Notes: a model not told the origin generated them from the letters alone. 64,000 nucleotides of DNA from an uncultured Lachnospiraceae bacterium (GCA_910577045.1 CAJTLB010000012.1:1-64000), one strand, 5' to 3'. Positions 15,588 through 24,530 are shown, numbered from the stretch's first letter. A program made the numbers and translations.

Positions 15588-15650
15588 CAGGACCGAAAGC
15601 CCTGCTTCGAATCCGCTTTGTTAAAAGCAGTTGCCTCTGCTTTTTTTTTT
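15588..15650 (+). promoter_or_regulatory. transcription attenuator in the carA leader
   Basis: A terminator hairpin AAAGCAG (15624-15630), loop TTGCCT, CTGCTTT (15637-15643), followed by a T-run to 15650, lies 48 bp before carA. The upstream CTGCTT (15602-15607) can pair with AAGCAG and block it, and an earlier hairpin CAGG/CCTG (15588-15591, 15601-15604) would in turn block that. This three-state layout resembles pyrimidine or arginine attenuators, but I see no clear PyrR-binding loop consensus. Confidence 0.55.
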
Positions 15651-15697
15651 GCGAATCAATATCGGAATGACAAAAAAAGAAAGGAACAGGTGGTAAA

Positions 15698-16771
15698 ATG
15701 AAAGCGTATCTAATTCTGGAAGATGGTACGGTATTAAAAGGTACCAGTATTGGCTCTACAAGAGAAGTAATTAGCGAAATTGTCTTTAACACATCTATGA
15801 CAGGTTATCTTGAGGTCCTAACAGACCCATCTTATGCCGGACAGGCAGTTGTTATGACTTATCCCCTGATTGGAAATTATGGAATATGTTATAAAGATAT
15901 GGAATCTTTAAAACCATGGCCAGATGGTTATATTGTAAGAGAATTGTCTAGAGTAGCAAGTAATTTTAGGAGTGAAGATTCTATCCAAAATTTTTTAGAA
16001 AAACATGATATTCCAGGTATTTGTGGTATTGATACCAGGGCACTCACGAAAATTCTTCGTGAGAAGGGAACAATGAATGGCATGATTACAACAAATGAGA
16101 AATACAATTTGGAAGAAACCATAGCCCGTATAAAAGAATATCACTGTAAAGGTGTAGTAAAGAGAGTTTCTTGTAAAGAAAAAAGAGTACTAGAAGGAAA
16201 TGGTTTTAAAGTTGCGCTTATGGACTTTGGGGCAAAGGATAATATTGCCCATTCTTTGCAGAAAAGAGGATGTGAAGTAACGATTTACCCCGCTTTTACA
16301 TTAGCAGAGGAAATACTTGCTACCAAACCAGATGGGATTATGCTGTCAAATGGGCCAGGGGATCCAAAAGAATGTGTTTCTATTATCCAGGAGATTAAAA
16401 AACTGTACCAGTCGGATATACCAATTTTTGCAATTTGCCTAGGGCATCAGCTAATGGCATTGGCAACAGGGGCAGATACGTATAAAATGAAATATGGGCA
16501 TCGGGGTGGCAACCATCCAGTAAAGGATTTGGAGACAGGCAGAGTTTATATTTCATCACAAAACCATGGATATGTGGTAGATGTGGAAAATTTGGATAGT
16601 ACTATAGCTGAACCAAGTTTTGTAAATGTAAATGATGGGACAAATGAAGGGCTTCACTATTTAGGGAAGAATATTTTTACAGTACAATTCCATCCAGAAG
16701 CATGCCCAGGCCCACAAGATTCCAACTTTTTGTTTGATCGGTTTATAAAAATGATGGAGGTGTCAAAATAA
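15698..16771 (+). CDS. carA: carbamoyl-phosphate synthase, small (glutaminase) subunit
   Basis: 357 aa, normal length. The N-terminal CarA domain (ILEDGTVLKGTSIG, FNTSMTGYLEVLTDPSY) precedes a class I glutamine amidotransferase domain with nucleophile Cys247 (AICLGHQ) and His332/Glu334 (FHPEACPGPQD). It releases ammonia from glutamine and channels it to CarB for carbamoyl phosphate, used for pyrimidines and arginine. The ribosome site AGGTGG precedes the ATG. Its stop overlaps the carB start by one base (TAATG), indicating coupling. An attenuator lies upstream. Confidence 0.97.
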   Translation: MKAYLILEDGTVLKGTSIGSTREVISEIVFNTSMTGYLEVLTDPSYAGQAVVMTYPLIGNYGICYKDMESLKPWPDGYIVRELSRVASNFRSEDSIQNFLEKHDIPGICGIDTRALTKILREKGTMNGMITTNEKYNLEETIARIKEYHCKGVVKRVSCKEKRVLEGNGFKVALMDFGAKDNIAHSLQKRGCEVTIYPAFTLAEEILATKPDGIMLSNGPGDPKECVSIIQEIKKLYQSDIPIFAICLGHQLMALATGADTYKMKYGHRGGNHPVKDLETGRVYISSQNHGYVVDVENLDSTIAEPSFVNVNDGTNEGLHYLGKNIFTVQFHPEACPGPQDSNFLFDRFIKMMEVSK

Positions 16772-19700
16772 TGCCAAGAAATTCTAATATTAAAAAAGTA
16801 TTAGTGATTGGTTCTGGCCCAATTGTAATTGGACAGGCAGCGGAATTTGATTATGCAGGTACGCAGGCATGCCGTTCGTTAAAAGAAGAAGGGATTTCTG
16901 TGGTATTGGTAAACTCTAATCCAGCAACCATAATGACAGATAAAGATATTGCAGATATGGTTTATATTGAGCCATTGACCGTTCCTGTATTAGAACAGAT
17001 TATTATAAAGGAAAAGCCAGATAGTATTCTTCCGACATTAGGAGGCCAGGCAGGGCTAAACCTTGCTATGGAATTAGAAGAATGTGGTTTCTTAAAAGAG
17101 CACCATGTAAAATTAATTGGGACTACGCCAGAAACAATAAAAAAAGCAGAAGATCGGCTAGAATTTAAACTTACCATGGAAAAAATTGGAGAACCAATTG
17201 CAGCTTCAAAAGTGGTAGAACAAGTAGAAGATGGAGTAGAATTTGCAAAGGCTATTGGATATCCAATTGTCTTACGCCCAGCTTATACCTTAGGAGGAAG
17301 TGGTGGCGGCATTGCGGCAAACGAAGAAGAGTTAGTAGAAATATTGGAAAATGGGCTTCGTTTAAGCCGTGTAGGACAGGTATTAGTAGAACGATGTATT
17401 GCAGGCTGGAAAGAAATTGAATATGAGGTAATGCGAGATAGTGCAGGAAATTGTATTACAGTTTGTAATATGGAGAATTTAGATCCAGTAGGTGTCCATA
17501 CAGGGGATAGTATTGTAGTAGCACCTTCTCAGACTTTGGGTGATAAAGAATACCAGATGCTCCGTACTGCGGCATTAAATATTATTAATGAACTTCAAAT
17601 TACTGGGGGATGCAATGTACAGTTTGCACTTCATCCAGAAAGTTTCGAATATTGCGTAATTGAAGTAAACCCTCGTGTAAGCCGTTCTTCGGCATTGGCT
17701 TCTAAGGCAACAGGATACCCGATTGCAAAGGTAGCTGCTAAAATCGCGCTTGGATATACATTAGATGAGATTAAAAATGCGATTACAAAGAAAACGTATG
17801 CTAGTTTTGAGCCAACATTAGATTATTGTGTAGTGAAAATTCCAAGATTGCCATTTGATAAATTTATTAGTGCAAAAAGAACACTTACAACACAGATGAA
17901 AGCAACTGGCGAAGTAATGAGCATTTGTACGAATTTTGAAGGTGGCTTAATGAAAGCGATCCGTTCATTGGAGCAACATGTAGATAGTCTAATGTCTTAT
18001 AATTTTACAAAATTAAGTAAAGAAGAGTTGACAGAAGCACTTTACCGTGTAGATGATAGGCGTATTTTTGTAATAGCAGAAGCACTTCGTAGGAAGTTTA
18101 GTTATCAAGAAATCCATGAGATTACAAAAATAGATATTTGGTTTATAGATAAGATTGCAATATTAGTAGAAATGGAGGCAGCCTTAAGGCAGGGAGGGCT
18201 TACAAAGGAACTTCTTATGGAGGCAAAACGCCTAGAGTTCCCAGATAAAGTAATTGGAGAATTAACAGGGAAGACAGAAAAAGAAATTAAAGAATTAAGG
18301 AAAGAATGGGGTATTTATGCTGCATTTAAAATAGTAGATACCTGTGCAGCGGAATTTGCAGCAGAGACACCATATTATTATTCTTGTTTTGGCAGCGAAA
18401 CAGAGATAGAGGCACATAGGGATAGAAAAAAAGTATTAGTGCTTGGTTCAGGTCCTATCCGTATTGGGCAGGGAATTGAATTTGATTACTGTTCGGTACA
18501 CAGCACATGGGCATTTAGGGAGGCTGGGTACGAAACTATTATTATTAATAATAACCCAGAAACAGTAAGCACTGATTTTGACATTGCAGATAAACTGTAT
18601 TTTGAACCTCTTACTCCTGAAGATGTAGAAAATATTGTAGAAATAGAAAAGCCAGATGGAGCTGTTGTCCAATTTGGCGGACAGACAGCGATTAAATTAA
18701 CAGAAGCATTAATGAAAATGGGTGTGCCAATTCTTGGGACTGCCGCAGAAGATGTAGATGCTGCAGAAGATAGGGAGCTATTTGACCGAATATTGGAACA
18801 GTGTGAAATCCCAAGGCCTGCTGGGCATACGGTATTTACTTGTGAAGAGGCAATAAAGGCAGCGAATAGCTTGGGCTATCCAGTACTAGTAAGGCCATCT
18901 TATGTGTTAGGCGGGCAGGGGATGAGGATTGCAATTAGTGACGAGGATATTCGGGAATTTATAGGGATTATTAACCAGATTGCACAGGAACATCCGATTT
19001 TAGTAGATAAATATTTAGTAGGGAAAGAAATTGAGGTAGATGCAGTATGTGATGGAGAGGATATTTTAATACCAGGTATTATGGAGCATATTGAACGTGC
19101 AGGAATTCATTCGGGAGACAGTATTTCTGTGTACCCTGCACAAAGCATCAGTAAAAAGGCAACAGAAACCATTGAATTATATACGGAAAAGCTTGCCCGT
19201 GCCTTGCATGTAAAAGGCCTAATTAATATACAATTTATTGTATGTGGGGATAAGGTTTATGTAATTGAAGTAAACCCACGTTCTAGCCGTACTGTGCCTT
19301 ATATTAGTAAAGTAACAGGAATTCCTATTGTAAAACTTGCTACAAGGGTGATTACAGGGAGTACATTAAAAGAACTTGGCTACGCGCCTGGGCTGCAAAA
19401 ACCAGCAGATTATATTGCAATTAAAATGCCAGTATTTTCTTTTGAGAAACTACGTGGTGCGGATATTAGCCTTGGCCCAGAAATGAAATCTACAGGGGAA
19501 TGTCTTGGCATAGCAAAGTCATTTAATGAAGCGTTATATAAAGCCTTTCTAGGTGCAGGCATTAACCTTCCAAGGCATAAAAAAATGATATTGACAGTAA
19601 ATGATGAATCAAAAGAAGAGGCTGTTGGGATAGGCAGGCGTTTTGAGGCCCTTGGCTATACAATTTATGCAACCCGTGGAACAGCAGCATATTTAAATAA

Positions 19701-19968
19701 AAATAGAGTAAATGCTTTGAAAATAAATAAATTGGAGCAAGAATCCCCCAATTTAATGGATTTAATATATAGCCATGAAATTGATTTAGTAATTGATATT
19801 CCTTCACAGGGATATGAGAAGAGCAAAGATGGGTTTTTAATCCGCCGCTATGCGATTGAGACAGGGGTAAATTGTATTACTGCACTAGATACAGCAAATG
19901 CACTTTTAACTAGCTTAGAAAATTCAGAACACAGGACATTGACGCCTGTTGATATTGCAACGGTTTAA
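16771..19968 (+). CDS. carB: carbamoyl-phosphate synthase, large subunit
   Basis: 1065 aa, the full family length. The duplicated ATP-grasp synthetase halves are clear: VLVIGSGPIVIGQAAEFDYAG opens the first and VLVLGSGPIRIGQGIEFDYC the second. Each half carries a PTLGGQAGLNLA or VQFGGQTAIKL motif, ATP-binding LRPAYTLGGSGGG or VRPSYVLGGQGM, and EVNPRVSRSSALASKATG or EVNPRSSRTVPYISKVTG. The C-terminal MGS-like allosteric domain (residues ~930-1065) is present. It makes carbamoyl phosphate from bicarbonate, ammonia and two ATP, together with CarA. Confidence 0.97.
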   Translation: MPRNSNIKKVLVIGSGPIVIGQAAEFDYAGTQACRSLKEEGISVVLVNSNPATIMTDKDIADMVYIEPLTVPVLEQIIIKEKPDSILPTLGGQAGLNLAMELEECGFLKEHHVKLIGTTPETIKKAEDRLEFKLTMEKIGEPIAASKVVEQVEDGVEFAKAIGYPIVLRPAYTLGGSGGGIAANEEELVEILENGLRLSRVGQVLVERCIAGWKEIEYEVMRDSAGNCITVCNMENLDPVGVHTGDSIVVAPSQTLGDKEYQMLRTAALNIINELQITGGCNVQFALHPESFEYCVIEVNPRVSRSSALASKATGYPIAKVAAKIALGYTLDEIKNAITKKTYASFEPTLDYCVVKIPRLPFDKFISAKRTLTTQMKATGEVMSICTNFEGGLMKAIRSLEQHVDSLMSYNFTKLSKEELTEALYRVDDRRIFVIAEALRRKFSYQEIHEITKIDIWFIDKIAILVEMEAALRQGGLTKELLMEAKRLEFPDKVIGELTGKTEKEIKELRKEWGIYAAFKIVDTCAAEFAAETPYYYSCFGSETEIEAHRDRKKVLVLGSGPIRIGQGIEFDYCSVHSTWAFREAGYETIIINNNPETVSTDFDIADKLYFEPLTPEDVENIVEIEKPDGAVVQFGGQTAIKLTEALMKMGVPILGTAAEDVDAAEDRELFDRILEQCEIPRPAGHTVFTCEEAIKAANSLGYPVLVRPSYVLGGQGMRIAISDEDIREFIGIINQIAQEHPILVDKYLVGKEIEVDAVCDGEDILIPGIMEHIERAGIHSGDSISVYPAQSISKKATETIELYTEKLARALHVKGLINIQFIVCGDKVYVIEVNPRSSRTVPYISKVTGIPIVKLATRVITGSTLKELGYAPGLQKPADYIAIKMPVFSFEKLRGADISLGPEMKSTGECLGIAKSFNEALYKAFLGAGINLPRHKKMILTVNDESKEEAVGIGRRFEALGYTIYATRGTAAYLNKNRVNALKINKLEQESPNLMDLIYSHEIDLVIDIPSQGYEKSKDGFLIRRYAIETGVNCITALDTANALLTSLENSEHRTLTPVDIATV

Positions 19969-20135
19969 CAATTAACAGCAAGGATTCCCCTTCCTCTTGG
20001 GTAGGGGAGGAATTGCCCAAAACAATTATAATAGCAGCAGCGGGCAGAGTGAAAGTGGTATCTTCTGCTGCCATAAGGCAATCCACATAATTGGCTCCTA
20101 ACTGCCGCGAATGGATTAAAACAAGGAGGGATAGA
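19969..20135 (+). other. carB-carbamate kinase intergenic region with hairpins
   Basis: Two imperfect dyads are visible: TTCCTC/GAGGAA near 19988-20013, and GCAGCAG/CTGCTGC near 20035-20073. A TATAAT lies near 20026 without a good -35. The region could hold a processing site or a promoter for the kinase; nothing decisive. Confidence 0.3.
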
Positions 20136-21065
20136 ATGAAAAAAGAGAAGGTAGTAGTTGCTCTGGGGCGTAATGCAATTGGAAAAACGCTTCCAGAGCA
20201 GAAAGCTGCTGTAGTAAATACAGCAAAATATATAGCGGATTTAATTGAAGAGCATTATCAGATAGTGGTGACACATAGCAATGCTTCCCAAGTTGGGATG
20301 ATACGTGCAGCTATGAGTGAATTAAGCCGCTTAGAACCAGAATATACAACAGCCCCATTGTCAGTTTGTGGGGCATTAAGCCAAGGATATATTGGCTATG
20401 ATTTGCAGAACCAAATTCGGACAGAATTATTAAACAGAGGTATTTTTAAAACAGTGGCAACAATTATTACACAGGTAAGTGTTGATCCTTTTGATAGGGC
20501 ATTTGGGAAACCCTCTAAGGTAATTGGGCGCTATTTGTCAAAAGAAGAGGCAGAGGCAGAAGAAGTAAAAGGAAACCCTGTGGTATGTGAAGAAAAAGGG
20601 TATCGAAGAATTGTAGCTTCGCCTAAACCAGTTGATATTTATGAAATTGATGCAATACGTGTACTTTCTGATGCAGGGCAAATTGTAATTGCATGTGGTG
20701 GCGGAGGCGTCCCTGTGCTTGCACAAGGAACAAGGCTTAAAGGGGCTAGTGCAATTATTGAAAAGGATATGGCGGCAGCGAAGATGGCACATCTGTTAGA
20801 TTGTGAAATTCTTTTAATCTTAACAGAAATTGATAAGGTGTATTTAAATTTTGGAAAAGAAAATCAAGTGCCGCTTGATAGCCTTAGTGTAAAAGAGGCA
20901 GAAAAATATATAGAAGAAGGACAGTTTGGAAAAGATACTATGCTTCCTAAAATAGAAGCTTCTATTGAATTTGTGTCAGCAGCCCCAAAAAGAAGGGCAG
21001 TTATTGCAGAATTAAAGGATGCACTTGCCGCATTAGAAGGCAAGGCAGGGACAATAATCTGTTAA
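20136..21065 (+). CDS. arcC: carbamate kinase
   Basis: About 309 aa. The ATG at 20136 is chosen for its GGAGGG ribosome site; the frame extends upstream to 20091 without one. The amino-acid-kinase fold motifs are present: THSNASQVG, PLSVCGALSQGYIGY, QVSVDPFDRAFGKPSKVIG, CGGGGVPV, EKDMAAAKMAHLLDCEILLILTEIDKV and GSM-like FGKDTMLPKIEA. The usual N-terminal GGN is GRN here (ALGRNAIG). It interconverts carbamoyl phosphate plus ADP with carbamate plus ATP. Placement after carAB is unusual, since arcC normally accompanies arcA/arcB or a ring-opening catabolic cluster; it could balance the carbamoyl-phosphate pool. Confidence 0.88.
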   Translation: MKKEKVVVALGRNAIGKTLPEQKAAVVNTAKYIADLIEEHYQIVVTHSNASQVGMIRAAMSELSRLEPEYTTAPLSVCGALSQGYIGYDLQNQIRTELLNRGIFKTVATIITQVSVDPFDRAFGKPSKVIGRYLSKEEAEAEEVKGNPVVCEEKGYRRIVASPKPVDIYEIDAIRVLSDAGQIVIACGGGGVPVLAQGTRLKGASAIIEKDMAAAKMAHLLDCEILLILTEIDKVYLNFGKENQVPLDSLSVKEAEKYIEEGQFGKDTMLPKIEASIEFVSAAPKRRAVIAELKDALAALEGKAGTIIC

Positions 21066-21070
21066 TAAAA

Positions 21071-21245
21071 AACCATTCCAAAAAGTATACTCTTTGAGAA
21101 ACAATTTTTATTGTGCAATTTAAATAAATTTTTTAAAAAAATCCCCGATAATTCACATCAATTTTAGTACAATCGCATAATAAAAGACCATTCTCAAAAA
21201 GTATGCTTTATGAGAAATAAGTATTGTGTAATAGAAAATAGGAGA
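21071..21245. repeat. two tandem copies of a GTATAC-centred dyad unit
   Basis: Two related units begin near 21073 and 21189, about 116 bp apart. Each has CCATTC followed by AAAAAGTATRCT, then TGAGAAA and a TATTGTG-like tail. The second is a clear dyad, ATTCTCA (21190-21196) with TGAGAAAT (21211-21218). They resemble the dyads in front of both polysaccharide operons (24531-24560, 42261-42290). No gene lies in this 276-bp stretch. Confidence 0.55.
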
Positions 21246-21347
21246 TAATGAATAAAAAAGAATTTTAGTACAAGAAGGAGGAAAATAGCAGTATTTTATA
21301 TAGAAGATACCATAGAAAATATAAGAAATTACTGTTAAATATTGAGT

Positions 21348-21806
21348 ATGAAACTAAGAAAGCTTGAGTTGCAAGATGCTAGATATATGTATGAGTGGAT
21401 GACAGATTATAATGTGACAGAACATTTAGCGAAAGATTTTTCCCATATGACAGTAGAAGATTGTCAACAATTTATTGAATTATCAAAAACAGATAATCAT
21501 AGTATCCATTTAGCGATTTGTAATAATCTTGATATATATCAAGGTACAATTAGTTTAAAAAATATAGAAGAAAATAAAGAAGCAGAATATGCGATTGTTC
21601 TTCGGAAAGGGGCAATTGGAACAGGAATAGCAAAAGAAGCAACAGAAAAATTGTTACATATAGCATTTCAAAAATTAAATTTAGAAAAAGTGTATTTATA
21701 TGTAAAGAAAGTAAATATTAGAGCAAATAAATTTTATCAAAAAATGGGATTTCAAAAGATAAGAGAAGATAAAGAAATGAACTGGTATGAGATAAGGCCA
21801 AAGTAA
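21348..21806 (+). CDS. GNAT-family N-acetyltransferase
   Basis: About 153 aa. RimJ/RimL-like GNAT fold: LRKLELQDARYMYEWMTD at the N-terminus, the acetyl-CoA loop VLRKGAIGTGIAKEATEKLL and the C-terminal NIRANKFYQKMGFQKI. The substrate is unknown; homologues acetylate protein N-termini, antibiotics or amino-sugars. No good ribosome site precedes either the TTG at 21342 or the ATG at 21348, so the start is uncertain. Confidence 0.8.
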   Translation: MKLRKLELQDARYMYEWMTDYNVTEHLAKDFSHMTVEDCQQFIELSKTDNHSIHLAICNNLDIYQGTISLKNIEENKEAEYAIVLRKGAIGTGIAKEATEKLLHIAFQKLNLEKVYLYVKKVNIRANKFYQKMGFQKIREDKEMNWYEIRPK

Positions 21807-22086
21807 ATATTTGTAATCCAATTATTAGGGAACCTCTTAAATAAGTTCAGAATATTTAATTTACAAAAGTGTAGTAATAGAAATTTAAAAAAGATTTGTA
21901 TAGGATAATAGTAAAAAATAAGTAATCAGAGAGAGTATGGTGTATCAACAGAAACTACAGACTCTTTTTTTATACACAAATCCCTTTTACATAATGGTTA
22001 GAATATAATACATAAAATACTTGACGTGTATAGTGGTGTATTTTAAAATAAAAAAGAATTTTGTAACAAATGGAAGAGGAATCATT

Positions 22087-22554
22087 ATGAAAGTTTCATT
22101 TGATTTAGATGACACACTTTTTGTGCCAAAAGAAAAATTTAAAACAGAACAGGTACTAAAATTCCCTTTTTGTTTGATATATAAAGAAAGATTACGTTTT
22201 GGGACAAAAAAACTTATGGAATATATTCGCGGTCAGGGTATAGAGTTGTGGATTTATACAACTTCCTATCGTTCAGAGCATTATATAAGAGGTTTGTTTC
22301 GTTGTTATGGTATAAAATTGGATTGTGTTGTTAATGGGGAAAAACATGCAAATGAAGTGCAGGCTGGATATAGAGAAGGGATGCCATCAAAATATCCAAG
22401 TAAATATCGGATTGATTTACATATTGACGATGATATTTCTGTCGCACAAAATGGGAAAGTATATGGATTTCATGTTTTAATTATAGGTAGCCAAGATGAT
22501 AATTGGACAGATAAGGTAGTAAAGGAAATAGAAAGAATCAGGAAATTTAGTTAA
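22087..22554 (+). CDS. HAD-like phosphatase family protein
   Basis: About 155 aa from the ATG at 22087, chosen because AGAGGA precedes it; the frame is open from 22021. The HAD motif I is MKVSFDLDDTLF (both catalytic Asp), motif II is IYTTSYRS, and motif IV is DLHIDDDISVA. There is no cap domain of note. Probably a small phosphatase of unknown substrate. Confidence 0.75.
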   Translation: MKVSFDLDDTLFVPKEKFKTEQVLKFPFCLIYKERLRFGTKKLMEYIRGQGIELWIYTTSYRSEHYIRGLFRCYGIKLDCVVNGEKHANEVQAGYREGMPSKYPSKYRIDLHIDDDISVAQNGKVYGFHVLIIGSQDDNWTDKVVKEIERIRKFS

Positions 22555-22583
22555 AAAACTGTTTGTTTTCAGGTTTTTGGATT

Positions 22584-22594
22584 TGTGTTATAAT
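22584..22594 (+). promoter_or_regulatory. extended -10 promoter
   Basis: TTGTGTTATAAT ending at 22594, with TATAAT at 22589-22594 preceded by TGT; 42 bp upstream of the next gene. It is nearly identical to the toxin promoter at 11136. Confidence 0.5.
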
Positions 22595-22635
22595 AAGGGC
22601 AACAGAATAATAAATTTGTGAAATAAGGAGGAGAT

Positions 22636-23076
22636 ATGGTTCTTCCAAATGGAATCAGTAGTTTTCTTGAGGCAGGAAGCTGTTTGGAAATTTTAAATGT
22701 AAAAAAATTTAAGAATATAACTTATTGTCTTGCAAATGAGAATTATGGAAAAATATTATCTATTGATATTTCATTATATGGGAAAAATTTTTATATCTCT
22801 GAAATTTTAACCAGTAATATACATTGTTATTTTTTAATGAATGTGTGTTATCCCTATACAGCATTTGCTAGTTCAGTAGAATATGGCTTGGTTAAATTTA
22901 TAGATAAACCAATCAATTTTGTTTATCCATATTCTGAACATAATTTACTTGGCAAGGAAGCATTAAGCGATGATTGGCGTGATGCTGTCGAAAATTTAAA
23001 TTGTGCAGAACTCACTCAAATTAAGTATTGGAAACCAACATCTATTGGTGAAATTATATTTAATTTTTGGGACTGA
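22636..23076 (+). CDS. hypothetical protein (146 aa)
   Basis: A soluble protein starting MVLPNGISSFLEAGSCLEIL with a perfect AAGGAGGAGAT ribosome site. Aromatic-rich, no TM helix or recognised motif (NVCYPYTAFASSVEYGLVKF, KYWKPTSIGEIIFNFWD). It has its own promoter and lies 37 bp ahead of the TnpB-like gene, so the two may be co-transcribed. Function unknown. Confidence 0.6.
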   Translation: MVLPNGISSFLEAGSCLEILNVKKFKNITYCLANENYGKILSIDISLYGKNFYISEILTSNIHCYFLMNVCYPYTAFASSVEYGLVKFIDKPINFVYPYSEHNLLGKEALSDDWRDAVENLNCAELTQIKYWKPTSIGEIIFNFWD

Positions 23077-23113
23077 TAAAAAGAAAGAATAGGTTAGAGA
23101 AAAGGAATAGGCT

Positions 23114-24385
23114 ATGGAAAAAAAACAAGGCTATAGTATTACAACATATCAATTTCGATTATATCAGAAGCATTTGGAAAGATTTGTTTTCACAAAAAAT
23201 TTATATTGTCAAGTAACAGCCTTTTATCTTGCCTTAATTTTTGACAAAGATTTTTCAGGGCTTTCTGATTATGAGCTACAAAGGAGTATTGAGGTATTGA
23301 CACAAGGAGAAAAGAAAAAAGGAATTGAGCCAGAGTATCCATTACCTTATGGAAAAGTTCCACTTTATTTTAGAAGGGCAGCACTAAGGGAGGCAGCAGC
23401 AGCGGCGAGAAGTTATATTTCTCGTGCAGAAAAAGCTGGAAATGGAAAGGTCTCTATTCCTAAAAACCTGAATACATCACCTGTTTATTATAAAGGGATG
23501 TACCGGAACTTAGATTTACATAACAAGCAGATAGAACTAAAACTTTTTAATGGAAAAGAATGGAAGTGGGACAAGTATCATTTTACAATGGATGGAAGGG
23601 AATTAGTAGAAGGTGTCGAGCTTCTGTCACCAACAATTAAAATAGATAGAAAACAAGTATTTTTATATTTTCCAGTAAAACAGCAGGTAGATGATGTACG
23701 TACTGTAAAGGAAAGGGCAGGGGAACGGTATCTAGCTGTGTCTTTACAAATGGGTGAAGTATTTGCTGCCTGTGTTGCAGAACAGCCAGAAAGTGTTAAG
23801 GCAGAAGAAAGAATAAAAAGGCAGATTTATATGGTCCGCGGAGGCAAAAAATTTTATCACAGAAGAAGGCTTTTGGAGGATAAATTAAGGCTGGCAGTAG
23901 AGGCTGGAAAAAGGGAGGGTCTGCCACAGACAACAGAAACAGAACGCATCCAACGTATCCGTAGGAAATTACGATATGTGATTAAAGAAGAAGCGCATCG
24001 AGTAAGCAGGGAAATTGTAAATTTTGCAGAAAAAGAGAATTGCAGAGTGATTGCCATACCCGATTATCAGGGAAATTTGGGACTAAATAGAAAACCATAT
24101 TTTCAGTATAGTGATTATGATTGGATTGGCAGAAGGATTATAGAATATACGGCTTATAAAAGTTTTCAGAAAGGGATAGTGTTATGTAGGATACCAGTAA
24201 AAGGTATTTCAGAAAAATGCAGCCAATGTGGGGCTAAAATTAAACGTTATAATGAAGGGCATAAGCCAGGAATGGGATATTTGGGTGGGAGGTTGTATCT
24301 TTGCCCGAATGGACATAAAGGAAATACTGCTATCAATATAGCAGAAAATATAGGCATACGATATAGGGAATTGTATTGGGAATAA
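23114..24385 (+). CDS. TnpB-like (IS605 OrfB) protein lacking all RuvC catalytic acids
   Basis: 423 aa, the usual TnpB length. The N-terminal TnpB start (ITTYQFRLYQKHLERFVFTK), helical region, SPTIKIDRKQVFLYFPV strand, RuvC core and zinc-finger region are all recognisable. The RuvC-I Asp is Ser210 (YLAVSLQMG for the usual GIDLG). The RuvC-II Glu is Pro316 (IAIPDYQG for IxIEDL). The RuvC-III Asp-x-Asn is Lys402-Gly-Asn (GHKGNTAINI for DRDVNAAINI). The zinc finger keeps CSQC and one Cys, but the last is replaced by CPNGH. The frame is full length and has a ribosome site, so the loss of catalysis looks like a retained change, not decay. No TnpA or IS ends were seen. It may be a DNA-binding, RNA-guided regulator like the described TldR proteins (inference). 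Confidence 0.8.
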   Translation: MEKKQGYSITTYQFRLYQKHLERFVFTKNLYCQVTAFYLALIFDKDFSGLSDYELQRSIEVLTQGEKKKGIEPEYPLPYGKVPLYFRRAALREAAAAARSYISRAEKAGNGKVSIPKNLNTSPVYYKGMYRNLDLHNKQIELKLFNGKEWKWDKYHFTMDGRELVEGVELLSPTIKIDRKQVFLYFPVKQQVDDVRTVKERAGERYLAVSLQMGEVFAACVAEQPESVKAEERIKRQIYMVRGGKKFYHRRRLLEDKLRLAVEAGKREGLPQTTETERIQRIRRKLRYVIKEEAHRVSREIVNFAEKENCRVIAIPDYQGNLGLNRKPYFQYSDYDWIGRRIIEYTAYKSFQKGIVLCRIPVKGISEKCSQCGAKIKRYNEGHKPGMGYLGGRLYLCPNGHKGNTAINIAENIGIRYRELYWE

Positions 24386-24410
24386 TGGAAGAGTAATATA
24401 GATGCAAAAA

Positions 24411-24449
24411 CCCACTCCGAAAAAGTATACTTTTTCGGAGTGGGTTTTT
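24411..24449. terminator. perfect 34-bp palindrome, bidirectional terminator-like
   Basis: Arms CCCACTCCGAAAAAGTA and TACTTTTTCGGAGTGGG are exact reverse complements, flanked by AAAAA and TTTTT. It should stop transcription from the TnpB-like gene. The core AAAGTATACTTT is shared with dyads that lack a T-run, so the core may also be a protein-binding site. Confidence 0.7.
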
Positions 24450-24503
24450 CTTATGCTATTTTACCATATTTTTGGGATTTTTCAAGGGCTTTTTTTCGGA
24501 TTT

Positions 24504-24530
24504 TCTGTACAACTTGCACAAAGGATAGTG
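24504..24530 (+). promoter_or_regulatory. candidate promoter of operon A
   Basis: TTTTCT, a 17-nt spacer and GATAGT are conserved in both repeat copies, ahead of the second dyad. The match to sigma-A consensus is weak (3/6 and 4/6). Placement would make the dyad at 24531-24560 the first transcribed element. Confidence 0.3.
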
